A stretch of 64,000 bases of DNA from Bacillota bacterium (GCA_023442465.1 JAEZZQ010000021.1:1-64000); one strand, 5' to 3'. Positions 36,380-45,700 are shown, numbered from the stretch's first letter. Made by a program: numbers and translations. Notes: a model not told the origin generated them from the letters alone.

Positions 36380-36408
36380 TATATATGATACTTTTTTCAA
36401 GTTATCAA
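36380..36408 (-). promoter_or_regulatory. Antitoxin RNA promoter (decayed module)
   Basis: TTGATA, 17-bp spacer and TATATA on the minus strand; the layout is the same as in the intact module. Confidence 0.65.
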
Positions 36409-36478
36409 TAAGGCATTCCTGCAAAAACCGCCCCTCGCCAATTCACAACGCTTTATCAATTCACATTGAATTCAATCC

Positions 36479-37882
36479 CTATAAATTAAAATATGCCTTT
36501 GCATTGTTATAACAAATATTCTCCACCATCTCACCTAAATAATTCATATCTTTTGGATACTCGCCGTTTTCAACCAAGGCTCCGATTCTATTGCACAGAA
36601 TTCGCCGAAAGTATTCATGTCTCGGAAAAGACAGGAAGCTTCTGGAATCGGTCAGCATTCCTATAAAGGTGGAAATCAACCCAACGTCCGACAAAGCGTT
36701 CATCTGCCTTTCCATACCGTTTTTGTGGTCGCAGAACCACCATGCGCTGCCAAGCTGTATTTTTCCTCTGATTCCGTGAGCATTGCTCTGGAAGTTACCG
36801 GCCATGGAAGCGAGCATTTCCGCATCCTTGGGATTTAAGTAATAAAGAACAGTCTTGGGAAGTTCCTCCGTTTGGTCCATGACATCCAGAAGGGCGGACA
36901 ATTGAGGCGCATAATTGAAATCATTCAGACTGTCAAAGCCGGTATCCGGCCCTAATTTTTTCAGCATCCTTGTGGAATTACTGCGGATTGCGCCTATGTG
37001 GAGCTGCATAACGAGATTTCGGCGGGCATATTCCCTGCCAAGCTCTGTCAGCAGAAAACCTCGGTATTTTGCTACTTCTTCCATAGGCAGGCAAGCACCT
37101 GCCATACGTTTTTTATAAATAGCATCGGCATCTTCATAAGTGGCTGGTATATAAAAGCTGCCTTCCAGGCTGTGGTCGGTTACGCGGCATCCGGCCTCAA
37201 TAAAGTAATCCAACCGTTTTTTAAGCGCTGTAATCACATCCTCCAAAGAAGTGATACTAAGTCCGGTTTTTTGCTCTAACCCGCCTATATAGGCAGGAAA
37301 ATCAACTTTTTCTATACCGAGTGCCTTTTCCGGACGAAAGGTTGGAAGTACACGGATACTGAAACCTTCTCCTGCCAGATTTCTATGCCATTCCAAATCA
37401 TCCGCAGGGTCGTCGGTGGTGCACAGCACCTCGGCACTTTGCATCTTTAACAGATTACGGATGGAATAATGCGGAGTTTTCAACTTCTCATTGCAGGTTT
37501 CCCATATATCTTCAGCAAAATCGGGCGTGAGGATCGTATCGACACCAAAGTACCGCTTAAGTTCCAGATGAGTCCAATGGTACAGCGGATTGCCGATGCA
37601 ATTTTGTACGGTATTAGACCATGCCACAAATTTCTCTATGGGTTTGCCATCCCCGGTTATCAACTCTTCCGGAATGCCGGCAGCGCGCATCACCCTCCAT
37701 TTGTAATGGTCGCAGCCCAGCCATACCTCAGTCATATTGTTATAGCGGGAATCCTCATAAATATCCCGGGGATTCAGATGATTATGAAAATCGATAATCG
37801 GCATCTTTTCCGCATGCTGATGGTACAGCTCCCTTGCGGTGGCCGTGCTTAGCATAAAGTCTTCATGAATAAAAGGTTTCAT
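36479..37882 (-). CDS. uxaC: Glucuronate/galacturonate isomerase
   Basis: Converts D-glucuronate to D-fructuronate (or galacturonate to tagaturonate) in the cytosol. The 467-aa length fits the family (E. coli about 470). Amidohydrolase-type motifs include IIDFHNHLNPRDI near residue 28, the RAAGIPEELITG stretch near 72 and LQLHIGAIRSNS-type residues (MQLHIGAIRSN) near 300. The start at 37882 follows AAAGGAG by 9 bases. It is the last gene of uxuA-uxuB-uxaC, 31 bp after uxuB. The product is the substrate of UxuB. Confidence 0.95.
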   Translation of the reverse strand: MKPFIHEDFMLSTATARELYHQHAEKMPIIDFHNHLNPRDIYEDSRYNNMTEVWLGCDHYKWRVMRAAGIPEELITGDGKPIEKFVAWSNTVQNCIGNPLYHWTHLELKRYFGVDTILTPDFAEDIWETCNEKLKTPHYSIRNLLKMQSAEVLCTTDDPADDLEWHRNLAGEGFSIRVLPTFRPEKALGIEKVDFPAYIGGLEQKTGLSITSLEDVITALKKRLDYFIEAGCRVTDHSLEGSFYIPATYEDADAIYKKRMAGACLPMEEVAKYRGFLLTELGREYARRNLVMQLHIGAIRSNSTRMLKKLGPDTGFDSLNDFNYAPQLSALLDVMDQTEELPKTVLYYLNPKDAEMLASMAGNFQSNAHGIRGKIQLGSAWWFCDHKNGMERQMNALSDVGLISTFIGMLTDSRSFLSFPRHEYFRRILCNRIGALVENGEYPKDMNYLGEMVENICYNNAKAYFNL

Positions 37883-37913
37883 AAACAGAGGCTCCTTTCG
37901 AATCACCTAAGTC

Positions 37914-39536
37914 CTATACATATTTTTCCAGTGTCTTTCTTACGGCTCCGGGGCCGGCAAGCATCTCCCGGAAGTAGATGCACACCAGAGGTGCAAGTCC
38001 TGCATCGTATAAATTTACTCCGAAAATATTCTTATTCTCTAAAACAGGTCTTATCCTATTCCCTATTTTTTCTTCCGTATTATTGTCATCACCCAAGCTA
38101 AGTCCATCCATGTAAGGACGCAGGGCATCTAAAAGAGGGTCCGGACTGAGTTCAAATTGATTTCCGTTGTCATCGATACCCATAAGGTAACGGAACCATC
38201 CTGCAAAAACCAGCAAAATCCCCTTTAAGCCGGAAGCATTAAGCTCCGGAGACGCAATATATGCCTTGATAGTTTCGCCGAAGCGGATTGCCAGCTTCTG
38301 GGACGTATCCGTTGCGATACGCTGCGGAGTATCCGGCATGAACGGATTGGGAATGCGCACGTTTAAAACGGTATCAATAAACTGCTTAGGGTCCAGAATG
38401 CCGGGATTGATTACTACAGGAAGCCCTTCCTTGTATCCGATCTCCTCTACCAGCCTGCGCAGAACATCGTCCTTCATTTCCTTTGAAATCAAATCATGAC
38501 CGAGGACGCAGCCGAACACGGCGAGCGCTGTGTGAAGCGGGTTCAGGCAAGTACAGACTTTCATTTTCTCCACCTTATCCACAGTTTCCCGATCGGTAAA
38601 AATAATGCCGCCCTTTTCCAGCGCAGGCCGCCCGTTAGGAAAGGCATCTTCAATAACGAGATACTGACATTCTTCCGCATTTACGAAAGGAGCCACATAA
38701 GTGTGTTTGGCAGTGACCGCAGGTTCCAGCTCTTCTACACCGTCTCTTTTAAGAATCTCTTCTATGGAAGGGTCGGGCCTCGGGGTAATTTTATCTATCA
38801 TAGTCCAAGGAAAAGAAACCCTGGCAGGATTGCTTATATATTCCCTAAAGCCTTTTTCCGTTAAACCGGATTCACTCCATTTATCTGCAAAAGCATAAAT
38901 CGCTTCATAAAGGCGGGTACCGTTATGGGAACAATTATCCATGCTGACCATAGCCACCGGTGTCGCTCCGGCCTGGAAACGTGTGTAAAGCAGACTTGCA
39001 ACTTTTCCGATATAGCTTTCCGGCTTTTCTGGCCCGCGCTTCATGTCCGCAGCTACGGAGGGGAGGGTGTTGCCCTTGGCGTCCGTGAGGAGATACCCTT
39101 TTTCTGTAATGGTAAAGCTGACCATCTGCAAGGACGCACTGGAAAAAATCTTTCGCAGCCGGCTAAAATCCTCGTGATTATCCGAATCCGCACACAAGGA
39201 TTCCACCACGCTCGCAACCACCGTTTTCTCCACAGAACCGTCGGCCTTCAACGTTACGAGAATGGAAAGGTCGTCATGAGGATGATTCATCTTTTGTATG
39301 ATTTCATAATCGAAGCCTTCGGCAACGATAAGCCCTTTATCCAGAACCTTTTTATTCAAAAGATTCTGCACCACATTTGCCTGAAAAGCGCGGAAGATGT
39401 TACCTGCGCCAAAATGAATCCAGTAAGGGGCAGATTTGGTTTTTTCCTCCACCGCCTTTCTATCATAAAGGGGGAGGGCATATCCTTTTTCAGACCACGC
39501 TTTTTTGTCGTTCATACCGGTTCGATCCAATTTCAC
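37914..39536 (-). CDS. uxuB: Fructuronate reductase (mannitol dehydrogenase family)
   Basis: NADH-dependent reduction of D-fructuronate to D-mannonate. 540 aa, polyol-specific long-chain dehydrogenase family, with the N-terminal nucleotide-binding stretch (IHFGAGNIFRAFQA near residue 41), MVSMDNCSHNG near 195, the NPARVSFPWTMIDKITPRP segment near 235 and CLNPLHTALAVFG with conserved Asn-Pro-x-His near 335. The start is GTG, overlapping the uxuA stop by 4 bp (GTGA), and has AAAGGAGAG upstream. Tagaturonate reductase is the main alternative, but the neighbouring uxuA favours fructuronate. Confidence 0.93.
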   Translation of the reverse strand: MKLDRTGMNDKKAWSEKGYALPLYDRKAVEEKTKSAPYWIHFGAGNIFRAFQANVVQNLLNKKVLDKGLIVAEGFDYEIIQKMNHPHDDLSILVTLKADGSVEKTVVASVVESLCADSDNHEDFSRLRKIFSSASLQMVSFTITEKGYLLTDAKGNTLPSVAADMKRGPEKPESYIGKVASLLYTRFQAGATPVAMVSMDNCSHNGTRLYEAIYAFADKWSESGLTEKGFREYISNPARVSFPWTMIDKITPRPDPSIEEILKRDGVEELEPAVTAKHTYVAPFVNAEECQYLVIEDAFPNGRPALEKGGIIFTDRETVDKVEKMKVCTCLNPLHTALAVFGCVLGHDLISKEMKDDVLRRLVEEIGYKEGLPVVINPGILDPKQFIDTVLNVRIPNPFMPDTPQRIATDTSQKLAIRFGETIKAYIASPELNASGLKGILLVFAGWFRYLMGIDDNGNQFELSPDPLLDALRPYMDGLSLGDDNNTEEKIGNRIRPVLENKNIFGVNLYDAGLAPLVCIYFREMLAGPGAVRKTLEKYV

Positions 39537-40606
39537 TTTCTGCTCTCTCCTTTCTCAATCGCTTCCCATAAGCCGTTCAAATAAGTTGCTCCTAACGCAC
39601 GATCATACAATCCGTATCCGGGCATCCCAACCTCTCCCCAGATCATACGTCCATGATCGGGGCGGATAGGGCCGGTAAATTTAATATCATAGAGAGCCTT
39701 CATGATTTCGTACATATCGAAGGAACCGTCCCTGGAAAGATGTGCGGATTCTTCGAAATCATCAGGGCTATTGAACTTCAGATTGCGTACGTGGGCAAAA
39801 TGTATTCTTCCCTCCAAGGCGCGAATCATGCCGGGAAGATCATTTTCCAGATTGGTTCCATAGGAACCGGAGCAAAATGTCACACCATTGTGAGGATTAT
39901 CCACCATTTTCATCATACGAAGTATGTTAGGCTGATTGATAATGATGCGTGGAAGACCGAATACGCTCCAAGCGGGATCATCGGGATGTATTGCCATGTT
40001 AATATCATACTTGTCGCAAACAGGCATAATTTTTTCGAGGAAATATTTCAGATTTGCAAATAGTTTCTCTCCGTCTATATCTTCGTACATTGCAAACAAT
40101 TCCTTGATTTTCTTCATCCGCTCCGGTTCCCAGCCGGGCATGATTGCACCGTTAGAGTCTCCGGCGATAGAGTCGAACATGTCCTCGGGATTTAATGCAT
40201 CTACAGCCGCCTGACTATATGCAAGCACCGTAGAGCCATCGGGGCGTACCCGGGCCAGTTCGGTACGGGTCCAGTCAAATACGGGCATGAAGTTGTAGCA
40301 TACGAGATGAATATCTTCTTTGCCCAGATTCTCAAGTGTCTCGATATAATTATCAATGTACTGATCTCTTTTCTCTGTACCTGCTTTAATGGCTTCATGG
40401 ATGTTTACGCTCTCGATTCCGGATATGTGAAGTCCGGAATCTTCCACTTCTTCTTTCAACGCACGTATCCTCTCTGGACTCCATACTTCTCCCGGAGCTG
40501 TGTCATATAATGTGGTGATGACTCCGGTTACTCCAGGTATTTGCCGAATCTGGCTCAGTGTAACGGTATCAAATTTTGAACCATACCATCTTAATGTCAT
40601 TTCCAT
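39533..40606 (-). CDS. uxuA: Mannonate dehydratase
   Basis: Dehydrates D-mannonate to KDG, which goes to kdgK. 357 aa, UxuA family: MTLRWYGSKFDTVTL at the start, CYNFMPVFDWTRTEL near 115, MAIHPDDPAWSVFGLPRI near 206, NGVTFCSGSYGTN near 240 and HFAHVRNLKF near 272, including the metal-binding Cys and His residues. It is first in the uxuA-uxuB-uxaC operon with AGGA at a 10-base spacing. The region upstream, 40607-41038, has no gene; it holds a palindromic repeat. Confidence 0.95.
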   Translation of the reverse strand: MEMTLRWYGSKFDTVTLSQIRQIPGVTGVITTLYDTAPGEVWSPERIRALKEEVEDSGLHISGIESVNIHEAIKAGTEKRDQYIDNYIETLENLGKEDIHLVCYNFMPVFDWTRTELARVRPDGSTVLAYSQAAVDALNPEDMFDSIAGDSNGAIMPGWEPERMKKIKELFAMYEDIDGEKLFANLKYFLEKIMPVCDKYDINMAIHPDDPAWSVFGLPRIIINQPNILRMMKMVDNPHNGVTFCSGSYGTNLENDLPGMIRALEGRIHFAHVRNLKFNSPDDFEESAHLSRDGSFDMYEIMKALYDIKFTGPIRPDHGRMIWGEVGMPGYGLYDRALGATYLNGLWEAIEKGESRK

Positions 40607-40758
40607 AATTAACAGTTCCTTTCTCTGGTAAAAGTTTATTTGTAGTGTACTTTTATTATAAATTGCGGAGGGGAAAAGTCTATTGATAGAATTGCTGTTG
40701 ATATTGTAAAAGTTGCGGGGTGGTGGTATTCTGTAGGGGATGAATGCGAAATTTGGGG

Positions 40759-40904
40759 AGTTTTATGTGAAATTTGGGGGTTTTGAAAGGCTTTCTTGGG
40801 GGATTAGGTTTCAGTTCAGACGCTCACGGCTGTATTTTCTAAAGGAAACGAAACCTAATCCCCCAAGAAAGCCTCCGTAAGGTTGTGAAATTGTACATAA
40901 AATT
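40759..40904. repeat. Palindromic repeat family 1, short copy
   Basis: Imperfect 16-bp terminal inverted repeats (AGTTTTATGTGAAATT and AATTGTACATAAAATT) enclose a perfect 25-bp stem, 40788-40812 with 40850-40874, and a loop containing CGGCTGTATTTTCTAAAGG. The stem differs from the long copy at 4754 between conserved GGCTTTCTT and GGTTTC but remains fully paired. Confidence 0.85.
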
Positions 40905-41038
40905 GATGTAGGTTGAGAGTTTCGCAATGGTCAGTGTTAGTAGGATTGAGAGGGATATGACATAAAAATGAAGAAGAATTTAAGGGCGGAATTTACGAAA
41001 AGGCAGTATATGCTTTCGGAGGACTTTGAAATATATTA

Positions 41039-42693
41039 CTGAGATTCTACGTCAGTACTTTATAAACCACCCTCAAAGCATTGATAAATATACGTTCCTT
41101 CAAAATTCAGCTTTCACCCATTGGGTGAAAGAAAAATGCTCAAAAATGCGTTGAATTATCAGCTTTTATGAGTCGATATATGGTACAATAATAGTAACAA
41201 AAGCAGAAAAAGGGGTTTAAATTATGATTAATAAAATTGATTTCACAGCTAAGAATCTAACATCAAATGCAGGTCTTTTTCTTCTCCTTGAGAACGCAAA
41301 AAGTAATGAGATTTTTGATCTAGTTGAAAATGACCTCGTATTTGATAATGACTCCACAAATAAAATCAAGATGAATCATATAAAGACGATGATCTGTGGT
41401 CACTTTATTGGTATAGACAAGCTAGAACGTCTAAAGCTCCTTCAAAATGATCCACTCGTTAATGAATTTGATATTTCCGTAAAAGAACCTGAAACAGTGT
41501 CACGGTTTTTAGGAAACTTCACCTTTAAGACAACACAAATGTTTAGAGACATTAATTTTAAAGTCTTTAAAAAACTGCTCACTAAAAGTAAATTGACATC
41601 CATTACGATTGATATTGATAGTAGTGTAATCAACGTAGAAGGTCATCAAGAAGGTGCATCAAAAGGATATAATCCCAAGAAACTAGGAACCCGATGCTAC
41701 AATATCCAGTTTGCATTTTGCGACGAATTAAAAGCCTACGTCACCGGATTTGTAAGAAGTGGCAATACTTACACAGCTAACGGTGCATCTGAAATGATCA
41801 AAGAAATAGTAGCCAACATCAAAACAGATGATTTAGAGATTTTATTTCGAATGGATAGTGGCTACTTTGATGAAAAAATTATTGAAACGATAGAATCTCT
41901 TGGTTGCAAATATTTAATTAAAGCCAAAAGTTATTCTACGCTTGCATCCCAAGCAACGAATTCATCGGTTGTATTCGTTAAAGGTGAAGAAGGCAGAGAA
42001 ACTACAGAACTGTTTACAAAATTAGATAACTGGGAGAAAGACAGAAGGTTTGTTGTGTCTCGCGTACTGAAACCAGAAAAAGAAAGAGCACAAATATCAC
42101 TTTTAGAAGGCTCTGAGTACGAATACTTTTTCTTTGTGACAAACACTACATTGCTTTCTGAAAAAGTAGTTATATCCTATGAAAAACGTGGCAATGCTGA
42201 GAACTATATTAAAGAAGCCAAATACGACATGGCGGTGGGTCATCTTTTACTTAAATCATTTTGGGCAAATGAAGCGGTGTTTCAAATGATGATGCTTTCA
42301 TATAACCTGTTTTTGTTGTTCAAGATTGATTCCTTAGAGCCTTCAGAATACAGACAGCAAATAAAGACCTTTCGTTTGAAGTATGTATTTCTTGCAGCCA
42401 AAATCATTAAAACCGCAAGAACTGTAATTATGAATTTGTCAGAAAACTATCCGTACAAGGAAGTGTATGAAAAATGTCTGGTATAATAAAGATATCATCT
42501 TGAAAATCGGGTGTTGCTCTGTGGATAACTTGCAGGGTTTAATAAGTATCTTTACTCCAAAGTTGCAATCAATAATTTATTGAAAAAGATTGAAAGGTGG
42601 TGGTAAATAATGTTACAATGTGGGAGTATCAGTTTAAATTCTTCTTGAAATAGTGTTCTTTTAAGCTAATAAAAAATGCACGTGGAATTTAGG
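41039..42693 (+). mobile_element. IS1380-family insertion sequence
   Basis: A transposase gene is framed by imperfect inverted ends: CTGAGATTCTACGT on the left and ACGTGGAATTTAGG on the right (10 of 14 positions pair). These resemble the ISEcp1 end CCTAGATTCTACGT. I could not see a target-site duplication. The element lies between the uxu operon and a lipoprotein gene. Confidence 0.75.
41224..42486 (+). CDS. IS1380-family transposase
   Basis: 420-aa DDE transposase, complete and without frameshift. Candidate catalytic residues are the first Asp in SITIDIDSSVINVEGHQEG (near 137), the second in LFRMDSGYFDEK (near 211) and Glu in KRGNAENYIKEAKYDM (near 327). Gene and flanks are visibly richer in A and T than the uronate genes. 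A TACAAT -10-like box lies about 30 bp upstream. The protein seems intact, so the element may still be active. Confidence 0.92.
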   Translation: MINKIDFTAKNLTSNAGLFLLLENAKSNEIFDLVENDLVFDNDSTNKIKMNHIKTMICGHFIGIDKLERLKLLQNDPLVNEFDISVKEPETVSRFLGNFTFKTTQMFRDINFKVFKKLLTKSKLTSITIDIDSSVINVEGHQEGASKGYNPKKLGTRCYNIQFAFCDELKAYVTGFVRSGNTYTANGASEMIKEIVANIKTDDLEILFRMDSGYFDEKIIETIESLGCKYLIKAKSYSTLASQATNSSVVFVKGEEGRETTELFTKLDNWEKDRRFVVSRVLKPEKERAQISLLEGSEYEYFFFVTNTTLLSEKVVISYEKRGNAENYIKEAKYDMAVGHLLLKSFWANEAVFQMMMLSYNLFLLFKIDSLEPSEYRQQIKTFRLKYVFLAAKIIKTARTVIMNLSENYPYKEVYEKCLV

Positions 42694-42774
42694 TAAAATG
42701 CACTTAGATTTTTGGTATGAATAAAACGACATTAAAAATGTTTATTTGCTGTAAGGGGCATATGGGGGAGAGGA

Positions 42775-44376
42775 ATGAGAAGAAAAAGTGTTTTAATAGT
42801 TATATTAGTCCTTGTACTGTCTATTGGTGGGTGCAAATCGGCGGGAAAAAGGTCTGCAGAAATTATAAGCAACGGCATGAATCCGGAAGAAACTCAAACG
42901 ACTACAAATGAAGCGAGCAATTCAGAATCTGGGTTATCCATTTTTAAAACAAACGACAGGGAAGCAGTATTTTCAATCAGATCTAATGCCCTGACGGAAA
43001 ATATAAATGGGGGAAATGAAGCGAAAGAAAGTAACCTTGTCTACTCTTGGAAGATTTATTTTGGAGATTTCTGTGCGGATGCAACGATTATGTACGAAGA
43101 GGGAAAGGATAGTTATAACACCGGAGATATTAAGTGCAGTCTTGGGTTTCTGAAAAAAGAAGGGACAGACGGGTTCAGTACGTGGGAGATCAAGAGTCTG
43201 GAGTATACAGTGAGTGGAAATCAGCTGGATATTAATGTTTCGCTTCCGACAGAAGAAGAACTGCAGGTCCTTGAAGGCGCGGATATTTCAGACCTGGCGG
43301 CGTTCACTTTCAATGATGCTACTGAGTACAAATATTCCGAATATGATAAAGGGATGGAAAAACTGTCTCTTTTGTTCGATCAGGCTATTATAACAAATCA
43401 GGGAACAGAAGCAGGACAGGAACAGACTTCATCTGCAGATATTTTTCCGGAACAGGTCTATGAAGCTGGATTCCAGAAAGGAGATCTGGATGCTGTCTGG
43501 TTTGCACCGTCAACAGAGAATTATGTTCTTTATGACAAATCTAAAACAGATCCTAACGGGATAACAGGACTTGACCAGAAAATACTTTTTGTTTTTAACA
43601 ATGGAGGAAACTTAAAAGAAGGTTACGTCAGAGAGGGGTATATCAACGGAATGGAAGCAGGAGATCAGGGAATGGTTCCTGTTTATGCAGACAGTGAAAC
43701 GATGAAATCTATACTTGCAGATCGCCTGGCTCAGGGGTTTGTACAGGGGAGTGAAGGAGCTTTGAACGAGAGTGAGGCAAATGTAAGTGATAGCTTTTTA
43801 TACTATAGACTGAAACAGACTACAATTAAGGCAATCAATACAGAAAGTGCATCACGGGGATATCTGACGGATCTGGCATGGGCACAGGCAGATTCAAGTG
43901 CAATGATAGATACTATGGCTGAGATCAGCTATACGGAAAATAGTGCAGCGCAATTATATATGTCAGAAATGAACCTGTTAGCATCGACTCCGGTTGCCGA
44001 AAATTACTGTGCTCAGGAGGATTTCCAATATCTCGATGATACAGAACTTATAACGGATGATTATTACATCACGGAGTCAACGGAAAGTACAGATATTTAT
44101 TTCTTTGATGAAAGTGGAAATTGTATAAAAGAATGCAGATATCTGGATATTTCTGATCCGGCTACATACACAGCAGCAATGAAAGGCGGATACACAAAGG
44201 TAGGCGATAGTGCCACACTTGTATATGGAGAATGGAGCGGCAGTTCTGAAAATAACAAAGAAGGTATTTTGCTTAACTTTAAGATAACTTTGAATGATGG
44301 AAGTTATTCATCATTTCAACAAGGTATGACAGATAACGGATATGCTTTTTATATGTCGAAGCCATGGATGGAATAG
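42775..44376 (+). CDS. Unknown lipoprotein
   Basis: 533-aa protein with a type II signal peptide (VLVLSIGGC, Cys 20) and a Ser/Thr/Asn/Glu linker to about residue 50; the rest is acidic, beta-rich and extracellular. I do not recognise a family. Two similar-sized halves may exist: residues 50-200 (FSIRSNALTEN to LSLLFDQAI) and 220-533. A GGGGGAGAGG site lies directly before the ATG. It follows the IS right end by 81 bp, so part of its upstream region could have been lost on insertion. No partner gene is evident. Confidence 0.75.
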   Translation: MRRKSVLIVILVLVLSIGGCKSAGKRSAEIISNGMNPEETQTTTNEASNSESGLSIFKTNDREAVFSIRSNALTENINGGNEAKESNLVYSWKIYFGDFCADATIMYEEGKDSYNTGDIKCSLGFLKKEGTDGFSTWEIKSLEYTVSGNQLDINVSLPTEEELQVLEGADISDLAAFTFNDATEYKYSEYDKGMEKLSLLFDQAIITNQGTEAGQEQTSSADIFPEQVYEAGFQKGDLDAVWFAPSTENYVLYDKSKTDPNGITGLDQKILFVFNNGGNLKEGYVREGYINGMEAGDQGMVPVYADSETMKSILADRLAQGFVQGSEGALNESEANVSDSFLYYRLKQTTIKAINTESASRGYLTDLAWAQADSSAMIDTMAEISYTENSAAQLYMSEMNLLASTPVAENYCAQEDFQYLDDTELITDDYYITESTESTDIYFFDESGNCIKECRYLDISDPATYTAAMKGGYTKVGDSATLVYGEWSGSSENNKEGILLNFKITLNDGSYSSFQQGMTDNGYAFYMSKPWME

Positions 44377-44392
44377 AAAGATAAAAAAGTAA

Positions 44393-44563
44393 TCAGACAA
44401 GTGGCCGGATAAAATTACGCTGCTACTGCCTATAGAGCTTATCTCTGTTATTCTGTTTCTTCTGCCTGTGCAGATGTCATGCTTCTACGAAGTACCCGTT
44501 TACGCTGTATTAATAAATCTGGTGATTCTGCCGCTAATATCCCGTAGTATTAAAAATAACTGA
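44393..44563 (+). pseudogene. Remnant of ComEC-type competence protein
   Basis: A 56-codon open stretch encodes a hydrophobic fragment including PVQMSCFYEVPVYAVLINLV and ILPLISR, which resembles the membrane core of ComEC/Rec2 DNA-uptake proteins. There is no start codon, no upstream domain and a stop soon after. It is best read as a leftover of a deleted gene. Confidence is limited because only one membrane block remains. Confidence 0.45.
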
Positions 44564-44754
44564 ATAGAATGAGACATCAAGGGAAGCGGTAGATTGGACA
44601 GACTTTTTATGAAAGAAGCTGAATCCTCAGGACCGACAGTTGATGATCAAGAGTTTGTTACGAGTTGGAAAAAGCAGAGAACTTTTAGGAGCCGACAAAA
44701 CGGAAATAATGCAGGTAGCATATTTGCATGCTGCAGGTTTATTTGTAAATCGTT
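44564..44754 (+). other. Decayed coding-like DNA before the AraC gene
   Basis: About 190 bp with short, protein-like pieces in two frames (DRLFMKEAESSGPTVDDQEF, then ELLGADKTEIMQVAYLHAAG after a frame change) but no intact gene. I cannot name the ancestor. Confidence 0.35.
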
Positions 44755-45624
44755 TTGGTCGGTTCTTTTTCTTTGTCTGAAATTCTATGCTTATTTCCGT
44801 ATTTGGAGCTCCGGTATTATTATAACGATAGGAATCTTCCGCAGGGAAAAATTCATATGCATGGTTATCATGAATTCTACTTTTTTCTGGAGGGTGATGT
44901 GTCTATTCGGATTGAGGATCAGATGTGGGATTTGAGGCCGGGAGATATTGTGTTTATTCCTCCCAAGGTGTATCATCAGGCGGTGATACATGAGTCCGGC
45001 AGGCCTTATAGGCGGTTTGTGCTTTGGATTAGTGAGGAATATTGCAGTGAGCTTCTGGAGCTGTCGGAGGATTACCTTTATTTTATGAAGCATGTATCGG
45101 ATACGGGAGAATATATTATCCACAATGATGTCATTGCTTTTAATACGATTCAGGCAAAGGTGTTCGAGCTTTTGGAAGAGATTCAGGGGCAGCGGTTCGG
45201 AAGGAATGTGCGCATTGCGCTGGGCATCAGCGGCCTGATCATGCATCTGAACCGGATAATGTATGAACAAAGGTATTTAAAATATTCAGAGGAAGGGAAT
45301 AATTTATATCAGAATTTGATTTACTATATAGAGGAGCATTTGGAGGAGGAACTTACTCTGGATGTAATTGCAAATAAATTTTTCGTAAGTAAATATCATA
45401 TTTCCCATATTTTCAAGGACAATATGGGTATATCCGTCCATCAGTATATTGTGAAAAAGAGGTTGCTTGCATGTAAAGAGGCATTGCTCGGAGATGATAA
45501 TATCAGCCAGGTATATCAGTCTTTTGGCTTCAGGGACTATTCCAGCTTTTACAGAGCATTTAAAAAGGAATTCGGAATTTCTCCAAAGGAATTTAAGGAG
45601 ACGAAATTTAAACCGGAAGGATAG
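44755..45624 (+). CDS. AraC-family regulator with cupin sensor
   Basis: 289 aa from a TTG start. Residues 30-110 form a cupin sensor (KIHMHGYHEFYFFLEG, RPGDIVFIPPKVYHQ) and residues 185-285 the AraC DNA-binding domain (LDVIANKFFVSKYHISHIF, ISQVYQSFGFRDYSSFYRAF). The TTG lacks a convincing ribosome site, and a TAA stop lies three codons upstream, so the N terminus may have been trimmed when the preceding DNA decayed; the sensor and DNA-binding domains themselves look complete. It is not close to the uronate-locus pair in sequence. No obvious target gene is adjacent. Confidence 0.82.
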   Translation: MVGSFSLSEILCLFPYLELRYYYNDRNLPQGKIHMHGYHEFYFFLEGDVSIRIEDQMWDLRPGDIVFIPPKVYHQAVIHESGRPYRRFVLWISEEYCSELLELSEDYLYFMKHVSDTGEYIIHNDVIAFNTIQAKVFELLEEIQGQRFGRNVRIALGISGLIMHLNRIMYEQRYLKYSEEGNNLYQNLIYYIEEHLEEELTLDVIANKFFVSKYHISHIFKDNMGISVHQYIVKKRLLACKEALLGDDNISQVYQSFGFRDYSSFYRAFKKEFGISPKEFKETKFKPEG

Positions 45625-45700
45625 CCTTTGGATGTGTATAAGAAAGATAGTATTACATAAATTCAATAGGTTATGTATGTTAAAATTAAGGAGGAAGCAG

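Noticed and set aside
41031..42700. Target-site duplication for the IS
   Set aside because: Bases outside the two ends (ATATTA on the left, TAAAAT on the right) do not form a convincing direct repeat.
42717..42911. Short frame overlapping the start of the lipoprotein gene
   Set aside because: No ribosome site, and it is out of frame with the clear signal peptide and lipobox of the larger gene.
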